DNA from: Chloroflexota bacterium
GTDB lineage: Bacteria; Chloroflexota; Anaerolineae; Aggregatilineales; UBA3940
NCBI GenBank assembly: GCA_011051745.1
Contig: DRKO01000411.1
Location: 1 to 18,082 of the forward strand
Direction: 5' to 3'
Length of the DNA stretch: 18,082 nt
Shown here: positions 1 through 6,513 of the stretch, in pieces
Numbering within the stretch: position 1 is the stretch's first letter
Layout: each line of letters starts with the position of its first letter
Notes under the pieces: model-generated
What the model was told of the DNA's origin: nothing
Database searches by the model: none
Seen by the model: only the letters and a program-made list of their open reading frames with translations
Program-made: the position numbers and the translations under genes

Positions 1-31
1 CGACGAGGTCCGCGACAGATTGCCATGTCAT
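1..31 (-). CDS. N-terminus of a downstream gene, possibly a DUF318/COG0701-type permease (partial, cut by window edge)
   Basis: Only about ten codons are inside the window, reading MTWQSVADLV from an ATG at 31-29. The start overlaps the stop of the preceding gene as ATGA (31-28), and a good AGGAGGAA ribosome binding site lies about 8 nt upstream, so a translationally coupled gene starts here. In arsR-thioredoxin operons of this kind the next gene is often a membrane permease of the DUF318/COG0701 group, and the short N-terminus is compatible with one. The identity is inference from context; the sequence itself shows only a gene start. Confidence 0.45.
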   Translation of the reverse strand, partial: MTWQSVADLV

Positions 32-336
32 GAGCGGGATTCCTCCTTCGTCTGTTCAGAGTCGCGGGCGGCGCAGTAGGCGGCGTATTCCCGGATCAGC
101 GCCTCGGTGTAGAGCTTCTCCGTTCCGGGAGGGATATAGTTGCGCATCCGGATCATGTCGAGAAGCTCCTTGCCGATGTCGGGGTCGTCCGGGGGGCGCT
201 CCAGCAGGTAAAGTTGCTCCAGCACGGCATCCAGACCGGTGATCCCGGCCATCTCGCCGCCTACCTCGATCCAGCGTACCGCCGGAACCGGACCGCCACA
301 GCAGGCTCCCCCCGGTGGGATGGGTGTGTCCGTCAT
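28..336 (-). CDS. Small protein with a Cys-Cys-Gly motif, in the arsR/thioredoxin operon
   Basis: This 102-residue protein is of unknown function. Near the N-terminus it has a Cys-Cys-Gly-Gly cluster (GGACCGGP, residues 10-17), then an amphipathic central part (GITGLDAVLEQLYLLE) and a C-terminal part containing RNYIPPGTEKLYTEALIREY. The start at 336 is chosen because a strong GGAGGAGG sits about 9 nt upstream. The open frame continues further upstream, but that part runs through the thioredoxin gene and the terminator. There is no signal peptide or membrane helix, so it is probably cytosolic. It lies between a thioredoxin-like gene and a probable permease, and overlaps the latter by 4 nt. Vicinal cysteines plus this context suggest metal or metalloid handling (inference). 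From memory, similar small CCG...RNYIP proteins accompany such permease operons, sometimes labelled as transcription factors; I would not rely on that label. Confidence 0.8.
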   Translation of the reverse strand: MTDTPIPPGGACCGGPVPAVRWIEVGGEMAGITGLDAVLEQLYLLERPPDDPDIGKELLDMIRMRNYIPPGTEKLYTEALIREYAAYCAARDSEQTKEESRS

Positions 337-362
337 ACGTTTTCGGAACCTCCTCCAAGGAT

Positions 363-378
363 ATTCAGAAAATAGAAT
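363..378. promoter_or_regulatory. Second ArsR-type operator-like site, inside the operon
   Basis: The word ATTCAGAAAATAGAAT (ATTC-8-GAAT) matches 14 of 16 bases of the word at the arsR start (1107-1122). It lies between the internal terminator (391-414) and the ribosome binding site of the 102-residue protein, in an AT-rich island. On the minus strand it is preceded by TACATT, which could be a -10 element overlapped by the site. I infer a second promoter/operator controlled by the same repressor. Confidence 0.5.
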
Positions 379-390
379 GTAATTCCGCGC

Positions 391-414
391 AAAGAAAAGC
401 CCCCCCAGGGGGCT
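391..414 (-). terminator. Rho-independent terminator after the thioredoxin-like gene
   Basis: Read on the minus strand, this is a 7-bp perfect stem AGCCCCC/GGGGGCT with a 3-nt loop (414-398), followed directly by TTTTCTTT (397-391). It begins about six bases after the thioredoxin stop codon. It would stop or attenuate transcription between the arsR-thioredoxin pair and the two downstream genes. Confidence 0.75.
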
Positions 415-419
415 ATACC

Positions 420-686
420 TCAGTTCTCGTTCAGCGCTTCCCGAATCCAGCCCGCGATGGTCTTCGGGGCGGGAAGTCGCCCGGCGCTGACCAGCTTCTC
501 GTTGATGACAAGCCCGGGTGTGACCATCAGGCCGTAGTCCATGAACCTTTCGTAGTCGGTAACCTTCTCGATCACGGCCTCGACGGAGGGGTCTTCCGCC
601 CGGACTTCCTCCAGGGCCAGGCGGGCCAGGCGTTCTAACCGGTTGCAATTGGTGCAACCCGACCCCAGCACTTTGATGGTTATCAT
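420..686 (-). CDS. Thioredoxin-family small redox protein (TM0996/MTH895-type)
   Basis: This 88-residue thioredoxin-fold protein is predicted to do dithiol/disulfide exchange in the cytosol. The redox motif is Cys-Thr-Asn-Cys (C11-C14) right after the first beta strand (MITIKVLGSG), and the cis-Pro loop is seen as VTPGLVINEK. This minimal architecture is typical of the short glutaredoxin-like thioredoxins found beside metal or arsenic permeases. The chosen start at 686 overlaps the arsR stop (ATGA, 686-683) and has AAGGAG about 11 nt upstream; the open frame extends to 749, but that part lies inside arsR. A terminator follows immediately. In this context it may reduce a metalloid, a permease cysteine or the repressor itself (inference). 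Confidence 0.9.
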   Translation of the reverse strand: MITIKVLGSGCTNCNRLERLARLALEEVRAEDPSVEAVIEKVTDYERFMDYGLMVTPGLVINEKLVSAGRLPAPKTIAGWIREALNEN

Positions 687-1108
687 CGTGTTGGCGCTCC
701 TTCCTGAGTTTGAAAGACAGATACCGGCCTGCACTTCGGGCAGGAACACGTTACAGGGTTTCCGGCAGAGGGAGGGGCCAGGGACAGGTTCTCCCCTCTG
801 ATGGCTGAAGCGGCGGCCAGAGCCGAATCAAGCAGCGCACTTATGGACTCGTCGGCCAGAGAGTAGAAGACGTTCATTCCCTCGCGCCGATCTGTCACCA
901 GCCCCGCGTCACGCAGGCGCATGAGCTGCTGGGAGATGTACGCCTGACGCTGCCCCAGCACTGCCTCCAGGTGGCAGACACAGGCTTCCCCCTCACGTAG
1001 CACCTGAAGAATCTGGAGGCGTACGGGGTGTCCGAGCGCTTTCATAAGTCTGGCTAAGTGGCTGTAGCTGTCCATAAGATCGCCGTATTCAATAACCTGA
1101 ATATGCAT
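683..1108 (-). CDS. ArsR/SmtB-family metal- or metalloid-sensing repressor
   Basis: The protein has 141 residues from the ATG at 1108, or 130 from the alternative ATG at 1075. The winged-helix core is clear: LGHPVRLQILQVLREGE, the recognition-helix region QAYISQQLMRLRDAGLV and the wing DRREGMNVFYSL. The sensor helix carries ACVCHL (C43, C45, H46), matching the position of the ELCVCDL arsenite site of classical ArsR. A second cysteine cluster, CSCPKC (C121, C123, C126), sits near the C-terminus, so the inducer is probably a thiophilic ion such as As(III), Sb(III) or another soft metal (inference). Neither start has a strong ribosome binding site. The operator-like word covers the 1108 start, so translation from 1108 would be leaderless, whereas 1075 would give a normal leader. 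It is divergent from the M20 gene and coupled to the thioredoxin gene. Confidence 0.9.
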   Translation of the reverse strand: MHIQVIEYGDLMDSYSHLARLMKALGHPVRLQILQVLREGEACVCHLEAVLGQRQAYISQQLMRLRDAGLVTDRREGMNVFYSLADESISALLDSALAAASAIRGENLSLAPPSAGNPVTCSCPKCRPVSVFQTQEGAPTR

Positions 1109-1122
1109 TCAGAAATCAGAAT
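1098..1122. promoter_or_regulatory. ArsR-type operator overlapping the arsR start
   Basis: The word ATTCAGAAATCAGAAT (1107-1122, ATTC-8-GAAT) recurs with 14/16 identity at 363-378. A second, overlapping inverted repeat TGAAT-ATGC-ATTCA occupies 1098-1111. On the minus strand TATATT (1125-1120) could serve as the -10, so bound repressor would cover the promoter. No convincing -35 was found. Autoregulation of the arsR operon is inferred. Confidence 0.5.
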
Positions 1123-1194
1123 ATATCGTTTGTGAGCCAGTTAATAGTGAAGAATGTCACCATTGAATGATGATAGATAGTCGTGATGGGCATG

Positions 1195-1200
1195 TATAAT
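1195..1200 (+). promoter_or_regulatory. Putative -10 box of the M20 peptidase gene
   Basis: A consensus TATAAT lies about 70 bases upstream of the GTG start in an AT-richer divergent intergenic region (1109-1270). No good -35 hexamer is present at 16-18 bp spacing, so either the promoter depends on an activator or the match is chance. Confidence 0.35.
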
Positions 1201-1270
1201 CCTTTCAGGGATACATCAGGGCGAGTATTCAGCCGCCGGTGGCCCGGACGGTAAAAAGGAGTGGCAACCC

Positions 1271-2443
1271 GTGTCTCGATGGCAGATCAATCCTGAGCAG
1301 ATCACCCGCACGCTGGCGGAGATGGTCCGGATCGACTCTGTGAACCCCTCGCTTGTGCCCGGCGCAGCCGGTGAGGGCCGGATGGCGGAGTGGCTGTCCC
1401 GCGCCTGCGAGTCGCTGGGGCTGGAGGTTCGGACTCAGGAGACGGCGGAGGGGCGGCCTAACGTGATTGCCCGCTGGCCGGGCCGGGGCGGGGGGCGAAG
1501 CCTGCTGCTCACCGGCCACACCGACATCGTCGGGACGGAGGGGATGACGATTGAGCCTTTCGAACCCCGCATCGAGGACGGGCGGATGTATGGTCGGGGG
1601 ACGATGGACATGAAGGGCGGGCTGGCTGCCATTCTGGGGGCGGTGGCCGCGCTGCGGGCGGGCGGATTTGAGCCAGCGGGCGATCTGCTGCTGGGGTTCG
1701 TCACCGATGAGGAATATGTCAGCATCGGGAGCGAGGCGCTGGTAAAGACGGTCAGGGCGGATGCCGCCATCCTCACTGAACCGACCGGCCTTGAGATCGT
1801 GATCGCCCACCGGGGCTATGCGTGGCTCTCGCTGGAGACGCGCGGGCGGGCGGCTCACGGCAGCCTGTATGATGTGGGGATTGACGCCATCGCGCACATG
1901 GGGCGGGTGCTCAACACGCTTGAGAGGATGGAGCAGGAGGTGTTGCCCCGCCGCAAGCATCCTCTGCTGGGGCGGCCTTCTGTGCACACCAGCGCGATCG
2001 AGGGCGGGCTGAGCTGGGCGATCTATCCGGATCGCTGCACGCTGAAGATCGAGCACCGGACGCTGCCGGGCGAGACGGGCGAGGACGTGCTGGCGCTGTG
2101 GGAAAACGCGCTGGCGGAGCTTTCTTCTGCCGACCCCACTTTTTCGGCGACGGCCCGGCTGGAGTTCTTCCGTCCGGCCTATGAGATCGAGCGGGACGAG
2201 CCGATCGCCGCCGTGCTGGGCGAGGCGTTCCGCGCTGCAACCCGGAAGGAGCCGGTCTACAGTGGGATGCGGGCCTGGCTTGACTCGGCTATTCTCGGCC
2301 CGGCGGGCATCCCGACCGTCATATTCGGCCCCGGCGGGGAGGGGATGCACGCGGCGGTCGAGTACGTCTATCTGGAAGATGTTTTCCGCTGCGCTGCCGT
2401 GCTGGCCGGGGCAGCCGCCCTCTGGACAGGGACGGCCACCTGA
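1271..2443 (+). CDS. M20-family metallopeptidase/deacylase (ArgE/DapE/CPG2-like)
   Basis: This 390-residue cytosolic zinc hydrolase belongs to the family that cleaves N-acyl amino acids or small peptides. The dinuclear metal site is complete: H83 in TGHTD (with D85), bridging D113 in MDMKGG, general base E147 and ligand E148 in VTDEE, E170 in LTEPT, and H360 near the C-terminus in GGEGMHAAVEYV. The dimerisation domain is inserted after about residue 180, with H196 in RAAHGS. The GTG start at 1271 is preceded by AAGGAG 9 nt upstream. The length is normal for the ArgE/DapE/carboxypeptidase G2 group. The exact substrate (acetylornithine, succinyl-diaminopimelate or a peptide) cannot be read from sequence, and no arginine or lysine genes lie nearby. 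It converges on the next gene with only 8 bp between the stops. Confidence 0.9.
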   Translation: MSRWQINPEQITRTLAEMVRIDSVNPSLVPGAAGEGRMAEWLSRACESLGLEVRTQETAEGRPNVIARWPGRGGGRSLLLTGHTDIVGTEGMTIEPFEPRIEDGRMYGRGTMDMKGGLAAILGAVAALRAGGFEPAGDLLLGFVTDEEYVSIGSEALVKTVRADAAILTEPTGLEIVIAHRGYAWLSLETRGRAAHGSLYDVGIDAIAHMGRVLNTLERMEQEVLPRRKHPLLGRPSVHTSAIEGGLSWAIYPDRCTLKIEHRTLPGETGEDVLALWENALAELSSADPTFSATARLEFFRPAYEIERDEPIAAVLGEAFRAATRKEPVYSGMRAWLDSAILGPAGIPTVIFGPGGEGMHAAVEYVYLEDVFRCAAVLAGAAALWTGTAT

Positions 2444-2451
2444 GCGGGCCA

Positions 2452-3195
2452 TCAATCCCGTTCAACCGCCGGAGGCGAGGCGGCGAGCTTCAGCAGCCGC
2501 GCTCCGCCCCAGCCATGCCAGACCGTGAGAATCAGCGCGACGATGACGAACATCGCCTCGAACGCCTGCGCCATCCCCCCGCCTGCGTCGCCGGTCCGGG
2601 TGACGAAAACATATTCCAGAACGAACATCACAGCACCGACACCGGCCCCGAATATCCCCAGCACGGCGAGGCCGCGCACCCATTCCGGCTGGCGAAGCAT
2701 TCCCCATCCCAGCATCCCGATCCCCACTCCGGCCAGCAGATACCCCCACGAGCGCGTCATGCGTCCGGCGACCTGCAGGGTGACAAAGGCCAGCGTGGCA
2801 GTGGAGGGATCACGCGCGTGCAGGGCAGGCAAGCCGACGTAGGCCGCCAGGTCCAGCGTCTCAGCGATCAGGACGAGGAGCCAGGCCGCAACTGTTAAGA
2901 ATCCGCCCGGAACCGCCGCTCCGGGCGCGAGCGGGGCGATCCGCCGGGCGAGCACGAAGGCGAAGAAGCCGGATGACAGGATGCCGACAACGTTCACAAG
3001 GCCAAGCAGCCGGATCAGGGCCGGATGCGCCCCGAAGAAAGGCAGGACATGATCCGGCTCGCCGAACCGCGCCGGGTCCAGCCCCAGCGCGACCAGCAGG
3101 CCGAAGAACAACACCACAAACAGGGGCAACCACAGCGCGGCAACAAGCCCCGCCGCACCCCCCAGCCACAGGAGCGTTTTCTCGCCTCCGGTCAT
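2452..3195 (-). CDS. Six-helix integral membrane protein of unknown function
   Basis: This 247-residue protein has about six predicted transmembrane helices (roughly residues 10-36, 60-84, 97-120, 149-168, 174-197 and 213-233). It has no signal peptide apart from the first helix and no recognisable enzyme motif. A short loop contains Arg-Met-Thr-Arg-Ser-Trp. A purine-rich GAGGGGGA precedes the start by about 6 nt. It lies 26 nt after the panE-like gene and is probably the last gene of that minus-strand transcript. It resembles in general shape the DUF4386-type small membrane proteins, but I cannot confirm membership. No function is proposed. Confidence 0.8.
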   Translation of the reverse strand: MTGGEKTLLWLGGAAGLVAALWLPLFVVLFFGLLVALGLDPARFGEPDHVLPFFGAHPALIRLLGLVNVVGILSSGFFAFVLARRIAPLAPGAAVPGGFLTVAAWLLVLIAETLDLAAYVGLPALHARDPSTATLAFVTLQVAGRMTRSWGYLLAGVGIGMLGWGMLRQPEWVRGLAVLGIFGAGVGAVMFVLEYVFVTRTGDAGGGMAQAFEAMFVIVALILTVWHGWGGARLLKLAASPPAVERD

Positions 3196-3221
3196 TCTCT
3201 GTCCCCCTCAAAAGAGCCCTC

Positions 3222-4160
3222 TCAGAGCCGACCATCCCGGATTGTCGCCTCGCGGGTCGCCTCAAGCGCTCTGACCAGCCGGTACAGGGTCGCGTTGACG
3301 GGGGTGGGGATGCCCAGCTCTTCCCCCCTGCGCATCACCGCCCCGCAGATCACCTCGATCTCTGTCTCTGCCCCGCGCAGCACATCCTGTAACATCGAGG
3401 AGCGATTGTGAGCAGTCAGCCGGGCGACCTCTTCTGTACGGGCGGCAGCATCCTCGAACGGGAGGGCGATCCCCTGCGCCGCCGCCACCGCCGCCACCTC
3501 GCGGGCAGCCTCATGCATGAGTTGCCGTGCCCACGCCACCTCAGTCAGCACGCCGTTAGGGACACGCAGGAGCGCGGTCAGGGGGTTGATTCCGGCGTTG
3601 ATCGCCAGCTTTCCCCATACCAGCCCGCCCACGTCCTCCGTGACCTTGGCCTCAAGTCCGGCCTGCTCAAACAGGGCGGCGAGGGCCTGCACCTGCGAGT
3701 CAATCTCAGGGCGCGTCGCCAGATGGGTTGTCCCCGTGCCACCGTAGCGCAGCACGCCCGGCTCGATGATGGTCGCGCCCTGAGCCGTCACGCCGAGCGC
3801 GGCCCGTCCCTCGCCGACGTGGCGAGCGATGATCTCCAGGTTGCCGATCCCGTTCTGGAGTGTGACGGCGATCCCGTCCGGCCTCAGGATGCGGGCTGCG
3901 TTCCGTGCGGCGACCTCCGTACCGGCGGACTTGGTGAGGATGAGGGCCACATCCACCGGGCCGACGGAACCCGGATCGTCGGTGGCCCTGAGCTTCAGGT
4001 GTTCCTCGCGCCCCTCAGGCAGGATGATCTGCAGGGGAGCGCGGCGCAGGGCGGCGAGTTGCTCCGGCCAGTGGCCGATCAGCGTCACATCCGCATGGGG
4101 GGTGAGACGCGCCCCGAAGAGACAGCCCATCGCGCCGACCCCGAAGATCGCAACCCGCAT
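3222..4160 (-). CDS. panE: 2-dehydropantoate 2-reductase (ketopantoate reductase) family
   Basis: This 312-residue NADPH-dependent ketopantoate reductase-like protein would act in pantothenate/CoA synthesis. The N-terminal Rossmann motif is FGVGAMG (G7, G9, G12). Residues matching the catalytic set of E. coli PanE are visible: K77 in LTKSAG, N103 in LQNGIGN, K184 with N188 and N192 in VWGKLAINAGIN, S254/S255 and D259 in SSMLQD, and E267 in AETEIE. Length and domain order are typical. The ATG at 4160 lies 2 bp after the stop of the spermidine-synthase-like gene with GAGGGAAG upstream, indicating an operon. Extending the frame to 4415 would overlap that gene and is rejected. Many organisms carry several PanE-like paralogues with other 2-oxoacid substrates, so the pantothenate role is likely but not certain. 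Confidence 0.88.
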   Translation of the reverse strand: MRVAIFGVGAMGCLFGARLTPHADVTLIGHWPEQLAALRRAPLQIILPEGREEHLKLRATDDPGSVGPVDVALILTKSAGTEVAARNAARILRPDGIAVTLQNGIGNLEIIARHVGEGRAALGVTAQGATIIEPGVLRYGGTGTTHLATRPEIDSQVQALAALFEQAGLEAKVTEDVGGLVWGKLAINAGINPLTALLRVPNGVLTEVAWARQLMHEAAREVAAVAAAQGIALPFEDAAARTEEVARLTAHNRSSMLQDVLRGAETEIEVICGAVMRRGEELGIPTPVNATLYRLVRALEATREATIRDGRL

Positions 4161-4162
4161 CG

Positions 4163-5008
4163 CTATCTTCCCTCTCCCGCTCCGGCCTCGTCGTCCCGGA
4201 TGGTGACGACGTACTCCCGACACCAGCGTAACGCGCTCTCCCATTCCGGGCCGGGCAGATCGGAGAAACGCGCCAGAACAGGCCTCATCAGACGACGGGC
4301 CATCGGTCGCCCCTCCGTTGCCGCCTCCAGCCAGTCTTCCCGTTCGGCGGGGGGCATGCTGAGGAGTTGCTCGCAGGCCTGCTCGAACAGGCGCACCATC
4401 CAGCGATAGCCCCACAGCAACACCCGCCCGCCCGGCGCGAGATGCCGGATCGCCAGATCGCGCAGGCGGTTAAGAGCGGGCAGGCTGGCCGCGTCGAGCG
4501 TGTGCCAGATGTCCAGAAAGATCGTGTCATAGCGCGGGCCGCCCTCACCGCTCAGGAACTCTTCGACATCGCCGACCCGCACATCAAGGCTGGCGCGGTG
4601 TGCTCCGGCGGCGACCTGAACGATCGGTTCGACCAGCCGCCGGATCGCGTCGTCCCGCTCGATGATCAGCAGACTTTCGACGCGGGGCAGCGCGTACTGA
4701 GGGTACAACCCCAGTCCCAGTCCCCCGACCAGCACCCGCCCATCTGATGCCTGTGCGTTGTTGTACATCATCAGCCGTTCCTGCGGCACGTCGGACATCC
4801 ACAGCGTGCCGTCCCGCGTGACCAGCCCGCGCACCTCCAGCGGCGGGGACAGGGTGATCCGCCGCCCGCAAACGTCCGCCTCGGTCATCCGCCAGCTTTT
4901 GACCGAGAACGTCTCGTACACGCCCGGCAACACCTGAATGATCGGGACGCGCGTCCAGGCGTCCGTCCAGCGACAATCGTCGAAATCAGGGTCGAATCCT
5001 TCCAGCAC
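4163..5008 (-). CDS. Spermidine synthase-like class I methyltransferase-fold protein
   Basis: The chosen GTG start at 5008 gives 281 residues, with AAGGGGA about 7 nt upstream. The open frame continues to 5200, but that part is low-complexity Arg/Pro-rich sequence that looks non-coding and overlaps the HEAT gene. The core shows the nucleotide-binding loop VLVGGLGLGL (92-101), an acidic residue after strand 2 (E117 in LIIERDD), D137 in VGDVEEFL and D156 in YDTIFLDIW, followed by LAPGGRVLLWGYRW. This pattern matches spermidine-synthase-like proteins, many of which are not true aminopropyltransferases. The substrate is unknown. It is followed 2 bp later by the panE-like gene, so the two are co-transcribed. 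Confidence 0.75.
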   Translation of the reverse strand: MLEGFDPDFDDCRWTDAWTRVPIIQVLPGVYETFSVKSWRMTEADVCGRRITLSPPLEVRGLVTRDGTLWMSDVPQERLMMYNNAQASDGRVLVGGLGLGLYPQYALPRVESLLIIERDDAIRRLVEPIVQVAAGAHRASLDVRVGDVEEFLSGEGGPRYDTIFLDIWHTLDAASLPALNRLRDLAIRHLAPGGRVLLWGYRWMVRLFEQACEQLLSMPPAEREDWLEAATEGRPMARRLMRPVLARFSDLPGPEWESALRWCREYVVTIRDDEAGAGEGR

Positions 5009-5120
5009 GCGATTTCCCCTTCTTCTCCGGGGTTGCAGACATGCCCTCACGCCGGGCAGCGGGGAAGGAAAACGGGCAGTGGCAGAGACCACAGCCCGCC
5101 CGATCCCGCAGAGAGGAGCG

Positions 5121-5687
5121 TCATCCCGCCCCGCCTGCGTCCTCCTCTTCGGCTTTCCTGGCCGCCTGCCGGGCCCGCTTGCGGGCCAGAGCCGCCTCAC
5201 GTTTGGCCTTGCGCTCCTCTGGAGTCAGGACGCGACCCTCTCCGGTGTCGGCGGTCTTCTCTCCTTCGGCTTTCGCTGGCTCGAGGGCCGCGTTGATGCG
5301 GGCGATGGTCAGCGTGGCAAGCTCCCCGACGGTTAGCTCACCCTCCGGGAAATGGGTGTCTTCAGAGGCCAGCTTCTCAAGCACGGGGAGGGCCTCCTTC
5401 GCCCCCGCGCCGATCTCGCCCAGCGCCCACATCGCGTTCTGGCGCACAATAAACATCGGGTCCTGCAAAGCTCCGACAAGCGCCGGGACGGCAGCCGGAT
5501 CGCCGAGCTTGCCGAGCGCTCTGGCGGCGGCCATCCGAACGTACTGGCTCTCATCCTCCAGCGCTGTCATCAGGGCCGGAACGGCGGCGGTGTCGCCCAG
5601 GTATTCCAGCTTCCTGATCGCCTCCTGACGCACCCTCCACTGCGGGGCTTTGAGGTCTTTCAGCAGGCTCTCGGTGTCTTGTCCCAT
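5121..5687 (-). CDS. HEAT-repeat (PBS lyase-type) protein with basic C-terminal tail
   Basis: This 188-residue protein has three to four alpha-helical HEAT repeats over about residues 5-105. Typical repeat units read DTAAVPALMTALEDESQYVR and DPAAVPALVGALQDPMFIVR, each followed by an A-x-x-ALG-x-hG helix. The C-terminal 40 residues are a highly charged Lys/Arg/Glu/Ala helix starting at LTPEERKAKREAAL, possibly a coiled coil or nucleic-acid-binding tail. The ATG at 5687 has AGAGGAGAG upstream. HEAT repeats are protein-interaction scaffolds; no enzyme motif is seen, so the partner is unknown. The 112-bp gap (5009-5120) to the next minus-strand gene shows no clear promoter or terminator. The gene is divergent from the thioesterase gene. 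Confidence 0.85.
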   Translation of the reverse strand: MGQDTESLLKDLKAPQWRVRQEAIRKLEYLGDTAAVPALMTALEDESQYVRMAAARALGKLGDPAAVPALVGALQDPMFIVRQNAMWALGEIGAGAKEALPVLEKLASEDTHFPEGELTVGELATLTIARINAALEPAKAEGEKTADTGEGRVLTPEERKAKREAALARKRARQAARKAEEEDAGGAG

Positions 5688-5770
5688 GATGTGGCTCTCT
5701 CCTCTTTCATCGTGTTGTGATGAGCTATACTACGGTCTGGCGATGCAAAAGCCGGAAGCAAGCCCGCCCG

Positions 5771-5799
5771 TTATCAGGGCCTGCTTTCCCCTGAATAAT
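5771..5799 (+). promoter_or_regulatory. Putative sigma70-type promoter of the thioesterase gene
   Basis: TTATCA (5771-5776), a 17-bp spacer and AATAAT (5794-5799) lie just upstream of the thioesterase ribosome binding site. An imperfect inverted repeat (TCAGGG/CCCTGA) overlaps the spacer. The implied 5' leader would be very short. Confidence 0.35.
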
Positions 5800-5816
5800 A
5801 CCACGCTCCGGGAGAA

Positions 5817-6251
5817 ATGATGACCGACTTATCGCTGTTCCGCTTCTCATATCCGGTTGAGGTGCGTTACGCCGACGTGGACGTGCTGGCCCACGTAAAC
5901 AACGCCAAATACTTCACCTACATGGAGACGGCCCGCATCCACTATTTCGAGGAGGTGCTCGGCTGGGACAGGCGATGGGAAACGCTGGGCCTCATCATCG
6001 CGCGGGCCACCTGCGATTATAAGCTGCCGCTGACATACGGAGACACCGCGCTCGTGCACCTGCGCACCTCCCGGATAGGCGGCAAGAGTTTTGATTTCGA
6101 GTACGTGCTGGTGCGTCAGCGCGATCAGGCCATCGCCGCACTGGGGACGACCGTTCAGGTGGCCTACGATTACGCCGCCGGAGCTTCTGTCCCCGTTCCA
6201 GACGAGTGGCGCAGCCGCATAATCGCGTTTGAACCCGCTCTGTCGCCGTGA
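5817..6251 (+). CDS. Acyl-CoA thioesterase, 4-hydroxybenzoyl-CoA thioesterase (hot-dog) family
   Basis: This single hot-dog domain of 144 residues is predicted to hydrolyse an acyl- or aryl-CoA thioester in the cytosol. The signature RYADVDVLAHVNNAKYF carries the active-site aspartate position (D22, equivalent to Asp17 of Pseudomonas 4HBT) before the long central helix YFTYMETARIHYF. The beta-sheet part includes YGDTALVHLRTSRIGGKSF. Length and layout match the YbgC/FadM-like group. Two adjacent ATG codons occur (5817 and 5820); GGGAG at 5810-5814 gives better spacing to the second. The natural substrate cannot be inferred from this context. It reads toward the vWA gene but is separated from it by a promoter. 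Confidence 0.88.
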   Translation: MMTDLSLFRFSYPVEVRYADVDVLAHVNNAKYFTYMETARIHYFEEVLGWDRRWETLGLIIARATCDYKLPLTYGDTALVHLRTSRIGGKSFDFEYVLVRQRDQAIAALGTTVQVAYDYAAGASVPVPDEWRSRIIAFEPALSP

Positions 6252-6282
6252 CCTGCAACGGCCACGCCTGCCTGCCCCTGCG

Positions 6283-6311
6283 TTGGCAGCCTGCCGCTCC
6301 CGACGTATACT
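6283..6311 (+). promoter_or_regulatory. Sigma70-type promoter of the vWA/phosphatase/kinase cluster
   Basis: TTGGCA (6283-6288, 5/6 match to TTGACA), exactly 17 bp, then TATACT (6306-6311, 5/6 match to TATAAT). Transcription would begin near 6318, giving a 5' leader of about 196 nt before the vWA ATG. This is the best promoter match in the window. Confidence 0.6.
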
Positions 6312-6317
6312 TACTGT

Positions 6318-6366
6318 AAGAGGGGATGTGGCAAACGGGCTGCGGCCAGTCCCCCCCTCTTTGGGG
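6318..6366 (+). promoter_or_regulatory. Structured 5' leader with competing hairpins
   Basis: The predicted transcript start is followed by AAGAGGGG (6318-6325), which pairs perfectly with CCCCTCTT (6354-6361). The same CCCC (6354-6357) can instead pair with GGGG at 6363-6366, so the two helices are mutually exclusive. The rest of the 6252-6513 gap holds a palindrome TATACGTATA (6391-6400), a small CGGC/GCCG hairpin near the end, and the GAGAGG ribosome binding site (6501-6506). No known riboswitch class is recognised. Confidence 0.35.
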
Positions 6367-6513
6367 TGTAACTGCAACCGGAGTAAGCGGTATACGTATA
6401 TAGAAGGTGAGACTTATCCTTGCCAGTAAGCTCCCTTTTTGAGAAAGACTGTTTCGTTGGGACCTGGCTGGACGGCGTAATGCCGGAGAGTGAGAAAGTA
6501 GAGAGGTTAAGAG

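Noticed and set aside
1229..2455. Long minus-strand open frame (408 codons) opposite the M20 peptidase gene
   Set aside because: The plus-strand product has a complete M20 active site; the minus frame is Arg/Pro/His-rich with no recognisable domain, typical of a GC-rich shadow.
4161..4415. Upstream extension of the panE-like frame
   Set aside because: It overlaps the coding sequence of the spermidine-synthase-like gene; the Rossmann start MRVAIFGVGAMG and ribosome binding site fix the start at 4160.
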